A DNA stretch of 20,120 bases, taken from positions 1 to 20,120 of the forward strand of contig CALJKH010000220.1 of the NCBI GenBank assembly GCA_937973575.1, written 5' to 3'. Positions 13,327 through 20,120 of the stretch are shown piece by piece (positions within the stretch are counted from its first letter, which is position 1; each line of letters opens with the position of its first letter). A program made the translations under genes and the position numbers. The stretch is from an uncultured Solirubrobacterales bacterium (lineage in GTDB: Bacteria > Actinomycetota > Thermoleophilia > Solirubrobacterales > Solirubrobacteraceae). The notes under the pieces are model-generated. The model was not told the DNA's origin. It ran no database searches and saw only the letters and a list, made by a program, of their open reading frames with translations.

Positions 13327-14565
13327 TCAGCTTGCGAGCGGCACCTGAGGCTTGGCGGGGTCACGTTCACTGACCCCGTGTGGTGCGCCGTACTCAGCCA
13401 AGAGGTCAAGGAATGGGATGGGCGGGAAGGCCTCAGGACCTAGTACGCCTGACCCTTCCCAAACACCTGTCGCCAGCAGCTCCATCGCGATCACAGGGTT
13501 GATAGCCGTTTGCCACACCACGGCCTGGCAGCTGTCAAGGGCCATGCATTCCTCGTTATCAACTAGGTGGTAGATGTAGGTGGCCTTCGGAGCGCCGTCC
13601 TTACCCTTGCCTGTGACAAGGGTTCCAGCGCAGGTGCGGCCCTTCATCTTGTCGCCAAGCGTTGCCGGGTTGGGAAGTGCCGCAGCAACCACATCACGTG
13701 GGGCAACCATCTGCCCGCGGACATCGATCTTCTCCGTTGAGTCCAAGCCGAGCATGTGGAGAGTCTTGAGTACGCCGATGAACTCGTCGCCAAGGCCGTA
13801 CTTGAATGTTGCCCGCTTGCAGTCAACCCAACGTGGGATCAGTGCAACTTCCTCGTGTTCGACATTGACGCACTCAACTGGCCCAATTCCCTCGGGGAAC
13901 TCAAATACTTCAGGCTCGCTGAACGGCGGCGTTACAAACCAACCGCGATCCTTCTCCCAGATCAGTGGTGGGTTGAGGCATTCCTCAATCGTTGTCCAGA
14001 TTGAGAAGGTCGGGGCGAAGTCGTAGCCCTCGACGACAAGGTCAGCTCCGTCGCGAACGCCTGCTTCGTCAATCTCGCTGAACAGCTCGTCAGCTGCATA
14101 GCGCGCAGCGACATCACTGAAGCCAGGCTCTACGCCAATTCCGACAAGGGCAAGCTGGCCCTTGGCCTCCCAATCTCCAGCGACTTCAAACTGCGCGTCA
14201 CCAAGCTTGACTCCGCACTCCTCAAATGGGTTCGCAGGGTGCTTCTCGGAGAGAGTCATGGCCATGTCGAGGTAGGTCGCGCCAGTGCGGAACGCTGCCT
14301 CGAAGATCGGCGGGTTGAAGCGGGGGTCGCAGGCGTTGAGGATCACATCGCAGCCCTGAGACTGGGCCAGCTCGGCTACCGAGTCAGAGCTTGAGGCGTC
14401 AACTGTGGCGGCCGTGATTCGATCGTCACCCATTCGTCCAGCAACAGATGCAGCGCGTTCGGCGTCAACATCGGCGAGGACCATTCCCGTGAAGAAGTCT
14501 CTGCGCCGGGCTATTGCGGCAACAGCTTCGCCTACTCCACCGGCACCAACTACGAGGATCTTCAC
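13327..14565 (-). CDS. Saccharopine dehydrogenase-family oxidoreductase
   Basis: A 412-residue NAD(P)-dependent oxidoreductase with an N-terminal Rossmann fold (VVGAGGVGEAVA, 5-16), the VILNACDPRFNPPIFEAAFRTG region, and a C-terminal catalytic half of the saccharopine dehydrogenase/carboxynorspermidine synthase type (FSIWTTIEECLNPPLIWEKD; TYIYHLVDNEE; ATGVWEGSGVLGPEAF). Possible reactions are carboxynorspermidine, homospermidine or lysine/saccharopine chemistry; the substrate is not resolved, and no polyamine or lysine genes lie nearby. The start is GTG, overlapping the dedA stop as GTGA (14562-14565), so it is translationally coupled. Confidence 0.82.
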   Translation of the reverse strand: MKILVVGAGGVGEAVAAIARRRDFFTGMVLADVDAERAASVAGRMGDDRITAATVDASSSDSVAELAQSQGCDVILNACDPRFNPPIFEAAFRTGATYLDMAMTLSEKHPANPFEECGVKLGDAQFEVAGDWEAKGQLALVGIGVEPGFSDVAARYAADELFSEIDEAGVRDGADLVVEGYDFAPTFSIWTTIEECLNPPLIWEKDRGWFVTPPFSEPEVFEFPEGIGPVECVNVEHEEVALIPRWVDCKRATFKYGLGDEFIGVLKTLHMLGLDSTEKIDVRGQMVAPRDVVAAALPNPATLGDKMKGRTCAGTLVTGKGKDGAPKATYIYHLVDNEECMALDSCQAVVWQTAINPVIAMELLATGVWEGSGVLGPEAFPPIPFLDLLAEYGAPHGVSERDPAKPQVPLAS

Positions 14566-15263
14566 TTTGTCTCCTTGGTTTCGATTTCCGCCATCTCCGA
14601 TCTCAGCGTACGACGCTCACGGATATATAGGTAGATCAGTAGTGCAGCGACGACGGCTCCGACCACCACCGCAGCCCAAACTCCAGCGGTCTTGATCACC
14701 TGTTCGGCAGCATGGCCGATGTAGTAGCCGGCAAGGCCAACTGTTGTAGCCCAAGCAATTCCGCCGAGGGCGTTCCAGAGGAAGAACTTGCGCCATTCCA
14801 TTCGGTTAGCGCCCGCAAGGACAGCCGCAGTGACTCGGAGCAGAGCAACCCAGCGACCGAGGAACACAGCCTTAGGCCCGTGTTTGTCGAAGAACCTGTC
14901 GCCGTGGATCAAGAGTGCCATTCGGCGCTTGTAGAAAGGTCCCTCACGCTCCAGTAAGGCTCGGCCGCCCGTGTGCCCAATCCAGTAGCCAATGTTGTCC
15001 CCGATGATCGCGCCGAGCGCCGCAGCAACGATTACCCACTCAATCGCGAGCTTCCCATCGTGCGCTGCGAACGAAGCGATGAAGAGAGTTGTCTCGCCCG
15101 GCAGTGGAATTCCCATTGACTCGATCCCGATGACGAGGCCGACGGCAAGGTAGGCGTGCCAGCTCTCGACATGAACATTGGCACCGATAACCGGGACATG
15201 GACATCAATCCCGGCTGCGGCAGCAATCGCGAGTCCAGCCGTAACAACAAAGAGGCGGCTCAT
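14562..15263 (-). CDS. DedA-family membrane protein
   Basis: A 233-residue membrane protein with the DedA signatures: IESMGIPLPGETTLF (47-61), GDNIGYWIGHTGG, FLGRWVALLRVTAAVLAG and NALGGIAWAT. DedA proteins (UptA, YngC, YghB and others) are implicated in flipping undecaprenyl phosphate and other lipids and in membrane-potential homeostasis. Four to five hydrophobic segments are visible, ending in a charged tail (RERRTLRSEMAEIETKETK). It sits third in the ctaA operon; both its start (ATGA at 15260-15263) and its stop (GTGA at 14562-14565) overlap the neighbours by four bases. Confidence 0.92.
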   Translation of the reverse strand: MSRLFVVTAGLAIAAAAGIDVHVPVIGANVHVESWHAYLAVGLVIGIESMGIPLPGETTLFIASFAAHDGKLAIEWVIVAAALGAIIGDNIGYWIGHTGGRALLEREGPFYKRRMALLIHGDRFFDKHGPKAVFLGRWVALLRVTAAVLAGANRMEWRKFFLWNALGGIAWATTVGLAGYYIGHAAEQVIKTAGVWAAVVVGAVVAALLIYLYIRERRTLRSEMAEIETKETK

Positions 15264-16150
15264 GCGGAGCTCGTCTCCAGCTCTGTGCCACCTTCCTCAA
15301 CAACAGCTTGGGCTGACGACAGCAACCAACCTGCGACGACAACGAGGATGAACGCGACGATGTGAACTGACTCCCAGAAGGGCGTGGTGCCGAGGGGGTC
15401 GTGGAAGACGAGGATGCCGGCGCCAATCGCAGTCACGTTGGTCGCGGCGGTCATTAAGGCGATTACGCCGACAGGCTTCTTTTGCCCGTCCTTGAAGGCA
15501 CGTTGCAGGCAGAGGAAAGCGCCGATGGCACTAATGAGGCAGATGTATGTCCAAGGCGATTTCAGGACGGAGAGAAAGCCGTGGCGCGAGATCCCGACGA
15601 GGGCGTTGAAGAGCGCGTCTGAGGCGCCGTAGAAAAGGCCAGCGGCAAGGCCAACCAGCTCAACTGGCCCACTTTGGATCCCTTTCCACGCTAGGAGGAA
15701 CCCGAGCGTGCAGGCGATGCCAACTAGGAATGCCAGGCCGTGAGCGTCGTAATGGTTGGTTGGTCCGTCGGCCTTCGTCCCGAACGCAAAAAGGATGAGG
15801 GCGAGAGTCATCAACGATGCGCCAGTGATCTCCCGACGGGTTGGTTGGTGGTTGCCAATAACCGTCGCCAGAGGGACGGTGAGAATCAGGCCACCAGCAA
15901 GGAAGGCCTGAACCAGCGAGAGGGGGGCATAGGCCAATGCGACCACATAGACGACCATTCCGGCGATCCCGATTACCCCGCCGAGCAGCCAGAGAGGAGC
16001 GGACAAGAGCTCCTTGACTGACCTCAGTGGATTCCTAAAGTCAATCGATGGACCGCCATCCAGTGCCTTGTGCTGGATCAGGTACGAGGTGTTGAAGAGG
16101 ACTGAAGAGAGCAGTCCCAGCAAAACGCCTAAGAGGACTGTGCCGCTCAA
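15260..16150 (-). CDS. DMT/EamA-like multispan membrane protein
   Basis: A protein of about 296 residues with some ten hydrophobic segments arranged as two similar halves, as in the drug/metabolite transporter (EamA) superfamily. Typical stretches are ALAYAPLSLVQAFLAGGLIL in the first half and FKDGQKKPVGVIALMTAATN in the second. Substrate is unknown. I chose a TTG at 16150-16148 because it overlaps the ctaA stop as TTGA, repeating the 4-base overlaps at the next two junctions, and the first membrane helix follows at once. ATGs at 16204 and 16264 are in frame but would overlap ctaA by 58 or 118 bases and add a polar extension. Confidence 0.75.
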   Translation of the reverse strand: MSGTVLLGVLLGLLSSVLFNTSYLIQHKALDGGPSIDFRNPLRSVKELLSAPLWLLGGVIGIAGMVVYVVALAYAPLSLVQAFLAGGLILTVPLATVIGNHQPTRREITGASLMTLALILFAFGTKADGPTNHYDAHGLAFLVGIACTLGFLLAWKGIQSGPVELVGLAAGLFYGASDALFNALVGISRHGFLSVLKSPWTYICLISAIGAFLCLQRAFKDGQKKPVGVIALMTAATNVTAIGAGILVFHDPLGTTPFWESVHIVAFILVVVAGWLLSSAQAVVEEGGTELETSSA

Positions 16151-17073
16151 GGCTCGCGTTCCAGCAGGCCAGCTGCGCCGATCGACCACAGCACGCCGAT
16201 CCATGTAAGAACGATCAGCAGGACGTGTACCCAAACAAGGCTTGATGGCAGCTTCAGTTGCCACTGAGTGATCCCAACAACTCCCTGCGCAGCAACAAGC
16301 CCGAGGACTCCGAACAGTGGCTTCAATGCTCGCCGCTCACCACCGGGGCGCCGCAGGATGAAGATGACAGTGATGACGGAAAGGCCAAAGACCACAGCCA
16401 TCGTGCCGTGGCTGAAGACAGTGTTGCTCAGGGTGTCTGTGCCGAAGACTTTGAACCTGTGAACCACCTGGCCAGTGCGCCCTGCGCCAGTGTGCGGTCC
16501 GGCCGCAGTCGCAAGCGTGCCGAGCGTCATCGTGATGACACCCACGGGGAACAGCGCACGCACCGACCAGACACCGAGAGTGTCCTTTGCCCTCGGCCTG
16601 TCGCCTGGCTCATATGTGGCGCACCAAGCGAGCGCGAAGGCGGCGTCCAGCAGGAGCATCGAAAGGATGAAGTGGATCGAAACCGTCCACCACAGGAGCT
16701 CTTGGCCGACGACGATGGCCCCAAGAATTGCCTGTGCTGCCACACCAAGGGGCAACAGGACGGCAAGGACCTCAAGCTCCTTGCGGAACGGCCTGCGGAA
16801 CCAGCCCATCACAGCTGCGGCAATCGCAGCAACGCTCACAAGTCCTGTGATGACTCTGTTTGAGTACTCAATGACTGCTGGCGTCTGCCCCGGAGCGATG
16901 TATTTCCCGAAGCACTTCGGCCAATCGGGGCAGCCAAGGCCAGAGCCAGTCAGGCGGACTGCAGCGCCTGTGACGATGATCCCGGCAACCGCAAAGAGTG
17001 CGATTCGAGTCGCATAGCGGAACAGCTCAGGAGAAACCTGGATGCGTTCACGGAGGCCCATCTCCTTGATCAT
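16147..17073 (-). CDS. ctaA: Heme A synthase (CtaA/Cox15)
   Basis: A 308-residue membrane enzyme oxidising heme O to heme A for aa3-type cytochrome oxidase. It has eight hydrophobic segments, the GAAVRLTGSGLGCPDWPKC loop (36-54) with the C48/C54 pair, and conserved His at 132 (SIHFILS), 203 (VVHRF), 220 (FSHGTMA) and 281 (WVHVLL). The segment IEYSNRVITG (68-77) carries Asn where many relatives have His in an HR motif; I believe this occurs in other actinobacteria. Aerobic respiration is implied. No ctaB (heme O synthase) lies beside it. There is no good Shine-Dalgarno before the ATG; AAGGAG occurs inside codons 3-4. It heads the five-gene operon, 45 bp after the sugar-phosphate transferase gene. 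Confidence 0.9.
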   Translation of the reverse strand: MIKEMGLRERIQVSPELFRYATRIALFAVAGIIVTGAAVRLTGSGLGCPDWPKCFGKYIAPGQTPAVIEYSNRVITGLVSVAAIAAAVMGWFRRPFRKELEVLAVLLPLGVAAQAILGAIVVGQELLWWTVSIHFILSMLLLDAAFALAWCATYEPGDRPRAKDTLGVWSVRALFPVGVITMTLGTLATAAGPHTGAGRTGQVVHRFKVFGTDTLSNTVFSHGTMAVVFGLSVITVIFILRRPGGERRALKPLFGVLGLVAAQGVVGITQWQLKLPSSLVWVHVLLIVLTWIGVLWSIGAAGLLEREP

Positions 17074-17118
17074 GACGCACTCAGGCGCGCGTGGCCCGTG
17101 CGGAAAGTGAGATTGGCG

Positions 17119-18672
17119 CTAGTAGGCGCCGCGGCGCGCTAGTACTGCCGGGAAAGTCTTCAGCAGGATCAGGAGGTCGAGCGCGACTGACCAGCGTTCG
17201 AGGTAGACGAAGTCCAGTCGCACAAGGTCATCGAACTGGAGGTCTGAACGGCCGGAAACCTGCCACAGGCCGGTGATTCCGGGAAGTACGAGGTAGCGCT
17301 GGCGGTGCCAGTCCTCAAGCAGATCAAAGTCGCGCTGTGGCAGTGGGCGCGGACCGACGAGGCTCATCTCGCCGCGAACGACATTCCAAAGCTGTGGCAG
17401 CTCATCAATTGAAAGGCGACGAAGGAGCTTGCCGATCGGTGTAACCCGCGGGTCCTTCCGCATCTTGAACAGGGCGCCGCTGGCCTCATTGAACCGTTCA
17501 AGGTCCGCCATCCGCTCATCGGCGTCGACAAGCATGGTGCGGAACTTAAGGCAGGCAAATGGAACCTCGCCAATGCCAGGCCGCATTGACCTGTAGATAA
17601 GCGGGCCGCGTGAAGTCAGCTTCACCGCAAGCGCGCTGACGAGAAGCACAGGGCTGAGAACCAAGAGGAGCAAACTTGCCCCAATGAGGTCGAAGGCACG
17701 CTTGATCGCAAAGTCAACGCCCTCAAAGACTGGTGGGTTGAGGGTGAACAGCGGCACTGCCATGCCAGGGCGGAACTCGCCGCGCTGGAGGAGGATCTCC
17801 ATCGTGGTCGGGGCCACATGGACGACGATCCCACGGCGGTGGCAGTCCTCGGCCAGCTCAACGATCTTCTCCTGCGGGTAGTCAGGGTCGGCGATGATCA
17901 CTTCGTCAATGCCACCGTTGCGAATGATGGATTGCAAATCCTCGGGTGCAGTTACGCCGCCGACGATCTCAACAGGCCAGCGCACAGTGTCGGAAACGGT
18001 CGAAGCGACTGAGCGCGCGTGGTCTCCGGATCCAACAACGAGAGCTTTGCGAGTCGCGCCAACGGCTGTCGTGACTCTCGCTGTGAGGCGGTCTTGAATC
18101 GAGCGAAGAGCAGAGACAGTGATGATCGCGAAGGCGAGAGTGCCTATGAAGACCGAATACGAGTTGAAGTGGGCTCCGTTTGCCAGCGAGAACACCAGCG
18201 CGATGACGGTCGTCTGGAAGAGAGCGTTCGCGATGCCCGGAAGGCCCGGACGACGAAGTCGCTCCTTGTAGAGGTTGTGGTAGGCGAAGAGGAGGACCGT
18301 TACGAAGTAGGCGAAGGTCAGATACGAATCAACTTGGGTGCGTACAAGGTCAGCATTGAAGTCACCCTTCAGCCAAGCCTTCAGCGAGAGCCAACCGACA
18401 AGGGCAGCGGCGACGCCGATGTAGTCGCAGATCAGAAGCGTGATGATCCGAACTGCAGCCCTCGCGGTGCTGCCGCGCAGAACCCTGGTCAGAAGCGGAA
18501 TCTGCGCAGACCTGATGTCGCGAAGGCGCGAAGGCGCTGGCCCGGAAGCCTTCGGCGGACTTGGGTCGAGATCACCAGGACCAGCTGCAGCAAGGGGGCG
18601 TGAATCGATGCGGGAAGCGATCCGACTCTTACCCGGTTTGGCCTGCGCGGCTGTTTGTTCGTCGATCCTCAT
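17119..18672 (-). CDS. Polyprenyl-phosphate sugar-phosphate transferase (WbaP/CpsE type)
   Basis: A 517-residue initiating transferase that moves a sugar-1-phosphate from UDP-sugar to undecaprenyl phosphate, starting exopolysaccharide or capsule repeats. After a Pro-rich N-terminus (1-60) come membrane segments at about 73-95, 116-136, 152-167 and 174-190, a nucleotide-binding-like middle domain (LVVGSG at 211-216), and the catalytic domain: KRAFDLIGAS (324-333), a re-entrant hydrophobic helix, KFRTM (376-380), RRLSIDELPQLWN (418-430), SLVGPRPLP and PGITGLWQVSGRS. This is the large, domain-fused type rather than the short PglC type. GAGGG lies upstream of the ATG. No other polysaccharide transferase is in the window, but the UDP-sugar gene upstream fits. 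Confidence 0.93.
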   Translation of the reverse strand: MRIDEQTAAQAKPGKSRIASRIDSRPLAAAGPGDLDPSPPKASGPAPSRLRDIRSAQIPLLTRVLRGSTARAAVRIITLLICDYIGVAAALVGWLSLKAWLKGDFNADLVRTQVDSYLTFAYFVTVLLFAYHNLYKERLRRPGLPGIANALFQTTVIALVFSLANGAHFNSYSVFIGTLAFAIITVSALRSIQDRLTARVTTAVGATRKALVVGSGDHARSVASTVSDTVRWPVEIVGGVTAPEDLQSIIRNGGIDEVIIADPDYPQEKIVELAEDCHRRGIVVHVAPTTMEILLQRGEFRPGMAVPLFTLNPPVFEGVDFAIKRAFDLIGASLLLLVLSPVLLVSALAVKLTSRGPLIYRSMRPGIGEVPFACLKFRTMLVDADERMADLERFNEASGALFKMRKDPRVTPIGKLLRRLSIDELPQLWNVVRGEMSLVGPRPLPQRDFDLLEDWHRQRYLVLPGITGLWQVSGRSDLQFDDLVRLDFVYLERWSVALDLLILLKTFPAVLARRGAY

Positions 18673-18718
18673 AGAGCCCTCTTGTGTGACAACTCTCCCA
18701 TAAGTGGAAAGTAGCGGT

Positions 18719-18744
18719 TTCAGCCATTCGCAAACAAGGCTGAA
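18719..18744. repeat. Inverted repeat between the UDP-sugar and transferase genes
   Basis: TTCAGCC (18719-18725) and GGCTGAA (18738-18744) are a perfect 7-bp inverted repeat with a 12-base AT-rich spacer, about 50 bp before the transferase start. With no T-tract it could be an operator or a weak 3' hairpin for the upstream gene. Confidence 0.4.
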
Positions 18745-18788
18745 CTGTTAACGCCGCGTCAAAATTCGCGCGGTTGGCACGTTTGGGC

Positions 18789-19733
18789 TTAGGTCGGGCC
18801 CGTCAGGCGTCCTTCGCCTGATTCATTGAGCGTGCGGCGCAGCCCTTCCTCAAGCGAGGTCTTAGGAGCCCAGCCAAGAATCTCGCGTGCACGGGTGATG
18901 TCCGGCTTACGAACCTGTGGGTCGTCGACTGGCAGCGATTCGTAGACGATCTTGGAACTGGTGTCAGTTACGCGCAGGACAGTCTCTGCAGCTTCAAGCA
19001 AGGTGAATTCATCCGGATTACCAATGTTCACTGGGTCATGTTCGTCTGAGCGCGAGAGAGCAATAAGTCCCTCAATCAGGTCCTCAACGAAGCAGAACGA
19101 CCTGGTTTGGCTGCCATCACCAAAGACTGTCAGCGGCTGGTTGAGCAGCGCCTGCCGGAGGAAGGTTGGAATGGCACGGCCGTCATGCGGGCGCATGCGG
19201 GGGCCATAGGTGTTGAAGATCCTCACGATTGCCGTGTCCACGCCCTGCTGGCGGTGGTAGGCCATCGTCAATGCTTCGGCGTAGCGCTTAGCTTCGTCAT
19301 AGACCCCTCGCGGGCCAATCGGATTTACATGGCCCCAGTAAGTCTCTTTCTGCGGATGTTCCTTCGGGTCGCCGTAAACCTCGGAGGTAGAAGCGAGCAG
19401 GAAGCGGGCGCGCTTGTGCTTGGCAAGACCGATCGTGTTGTGAGTTCCATATGAGCCGACCTTCAGCGTGTGAAGTGGCAGGCGCAGGTAGTCAATCGGG
19501 CTAGCTGGCGAGGCAAGGTGGTAGACGCTGTCCACCGGCTCGTCGACATAGAACGGCTCGGTGATGTCGACGTTGATGTGCTCGAATTGCTCGCCGTGGA
19601 GTTGCTCAATGTTCGACAGGGAGCCTGTCTCGAGATTGTCAACGCAGATAACCCGCTCGCCTTGGGCGATCAGAGTTTCGCAAAGGTGCGAGCCGAGAAA
19701 CCCGGCGCCGCCTGTAACTAGCGAAGTAGGCAC
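18789..19733 (-). CDS. UDP-glucuronate decarboxylase (UDP-xylose synthase) type SDR
   Basis: A 314-residue extended SDR enzyme. The NAD site VTGGAGFLGSH (6-16) is followed by HLASPASPIDY (72-82), STSEVYGDP (115-123), NPIGPRGVYDEAKR (Y145, K149), RIFNTYGPRM, DGRAIPTF and VFGDGSQTRSFCFVEDL, all hallmarks of UDP-xylose synthase, which oxidises and decarboxylates UDP-glucuronate. A related UDP-sugar dehydratase or epimerase is less likely. The start is GTG at 19733-19731, six bases after a TAATCT hexamer, with no Shine-Dalgarno. It lies 116 bp upstream of the sugar-phosphate transferase on the same strand. UDP-glucose dehydrogenase, which would supply its substrate, is not in the window. Confidence 0.92.
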   Translation of the reverse strand: MPTSLVTGGAGFLGSHLCETLIAQGERVICVDNLETGSLSNIEQLHGEQFEHINVDITEPFYVDEPVDSVYHLASPASPIDYLRLPLHTLKVGSYGTHNTIGLAKHKRARFLLASTSEVYGDPKEHPQKETYWGHVNPIGPRGVYDEAKRYAEALTMAYHRQQGVDTAIVRIFNTYGPRMRPHDGRAIPTFLRQALLNQPLTVFGDGSQTRSFCFVEDLIEGLIALSRSDEHDPVNIGNPDEFTLLEAAETVLRVTDTSSKIVYESLPVDDPQVRKPDITRAREILGWAPKTSLEEGLRRTLNESGEGRLTGPT

Positions 19734-19739
19734 ACGATC

Positions 19740-19745
19740 AGATTA
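19740..19745 (-). promoter_or_regulatory. Leaderless-type -10 element for the UDP-glucuronate decarboxylase gene
   Basis: Minus-strand TAATCT lies exactly six bases before the GTG start, so the transcript should begin at or next to the start codon. Confidence 0.5.
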
Positions 19746-19823
19746 CGGCCGCGCCGCTGATTGACCTGCATCTGAACGCTCCCGCCCCGTCCTGAAACCC
19801 GGGTTGGGCGTGCCGTTGCCAGA

Positions 19824-20074
19824 TCAGACAGAGGGGAGGGTGCCGTCGACGCGGCGGCGGTCTGCGCCGTCCACTTCGACCTTCCAGATCGGCACTTGCT
19901 CCTTGAGCATGTCGATCAGGTCCCGGGCGCCATCAAAGGCTTGGCCACGGTGGGCGCCAGCAACTGCGATGCCGACGGAAGCTTCTCCAAGTGCGACTGT
20001 GCCGACTCGGTGGGCGATTGCAACGCCAAGGACTTGGTCACGGCTGAGGATCTGCTCAGCTAGCTCGGTCATCT
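19824..20074 (-). CDS. moaE: Molybdopterin synthase catalytic subunit, 5'-truncated by the contig end
   Basis: The C-terminal 82-83 residues of MoaE, which with MoaD inserts sulfur into precursor Z to make molybdopterin. IAHRVGTVALGE, AGAHRGQAFDGARDLIDML and the following KEQVPIWKVE match the C-terminal half of E. coli MoaE, including the conserved Lys residues (57 and 64, counted from the MTEL methionine). That Met (20072-20070) is not the real start: it aligns to an internal Met about 57 residues into the E. coli protein. The apparent TAG just upstream uses the first adapter base and is an artefact. Roughly 50-60 N-terminal residues are missing. Confidence 0.9.
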
Positions 20075-20120
20075 AGATCGGAAGAGCACACGTCTGAACT
20101 CCAGTCACCGATGTTTATCT
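20075..20120 (+). other. Illumina TruSeq adapter and index (non-biological)
   Basis: The sequence begins AGATCGGAAGAGC, the universal TruSeq adapter start, continues with the standard index-adapter sequence to CAGTCAC (20102-20108), then CGATGTTT (20109-20116, TruSeq index 2 in 8-base form) and ATCT, the first bases of the flow-cell segment. It should be trimmed. Confidence 0.98.

Noticed and set aside
19796..19805. 10-bp palindrome AACCCGGGTT between moaE and the UDP-glucuronate decarboxylase gene
   Set aside because: Too short and isolated to call an operator; expected by chance in GC-rich sequence.
1..20074. CRISPR arrays, tRNA/rRNA genes, insertion sequences, prophage or defence genes
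   Set aside because: No repeat-spacer pattern, no transposase or integrase motifs, and no tRNA-like cloverleaf seen; the gaps between genes are all under 240 bp.

Overview
The window is a moderately GC-rich, gene-dense bacterial chromosome segment. The gene set suggests an actinobacterium: HisN-type histidinol phosphatase, class II B12-dependent ribonucleotide reductase, CtaA/Cox15 heme A synthase, and GTG/TTG starts with leaderless-looking promoters. A secreted HtaA-like protein hints at the Thermoleophilia/Solirubrobacterales side of the phylum, but that placement is inference. There are no RNA genes, insertion sequences, phage genes or CRISPR arrays that I can see. The last 46 bases (20075-20120) are Illumina TruSeq adapter plus an index, so the natural sequence ends at about 20074.

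Layout. 1-174: 3' end of an unknown gene on the + strand, then a terminator. 256-1943: hisN (-) and a PHP-domain phosphoesterase (+), divergent across 29 bp. 1940-3879: holB-uppP operon (-), divergent from tmk (+, 3924-4553). 4557-5534: galE (-). 5535-5769: a 235-bp gap holding the nrdJ leader and ribosome binding site. 5770-8550: nrdJ (+) and a strong GAAA-capped terminator. 8640-10010: flavin amine oxidase (+). 10122-12541: two secreted proteins (+), a predicted beta-propeller with an Ala-rich coiled-coil tail and a small HtaA-like protein, with an unusual repeat cluster upstream of the first. 12604-17073: tightly overlapping minus-strand operon ctaA - DMT-family membrane protein - DedA - saccharopine dehydrogenase-like oxidoreductase - SRAP (YedK/HMCES-like). 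17119-19733: a polyprenyl-phosphate sugar-phosphate transferase and a UDP-glucuronate decarboxylase, transcribed in the same direction. 19824-20074: moaE, cut off by the end of the contig.

How the genes fit together. One theme is the undecaprenyl-phosphate carrier and surface sugars: UppP regenerates the carrier, DedA proteins are implicated in its flipping, the WbaP-like transferase loads it, and GalE and the UDP-glucuronate decarboxylase make nucleotide sugars. A second theme is DNA and nucleotides: NrdJ, Tmk, HolB, the SRAP abasic-site protein and a PHP nucleotide phosphatase. Most are housekeeping genes. The least explained material is the pair of secreted proteins at 10.1-12.5 kb with their repeat-rich upstream region, and the nrdJ leader. 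Several genes have a TANNNT hexamer 6-10 nt before the start codon and no Shine-Dalgarno sequence, as expected for leaderless transcripts.
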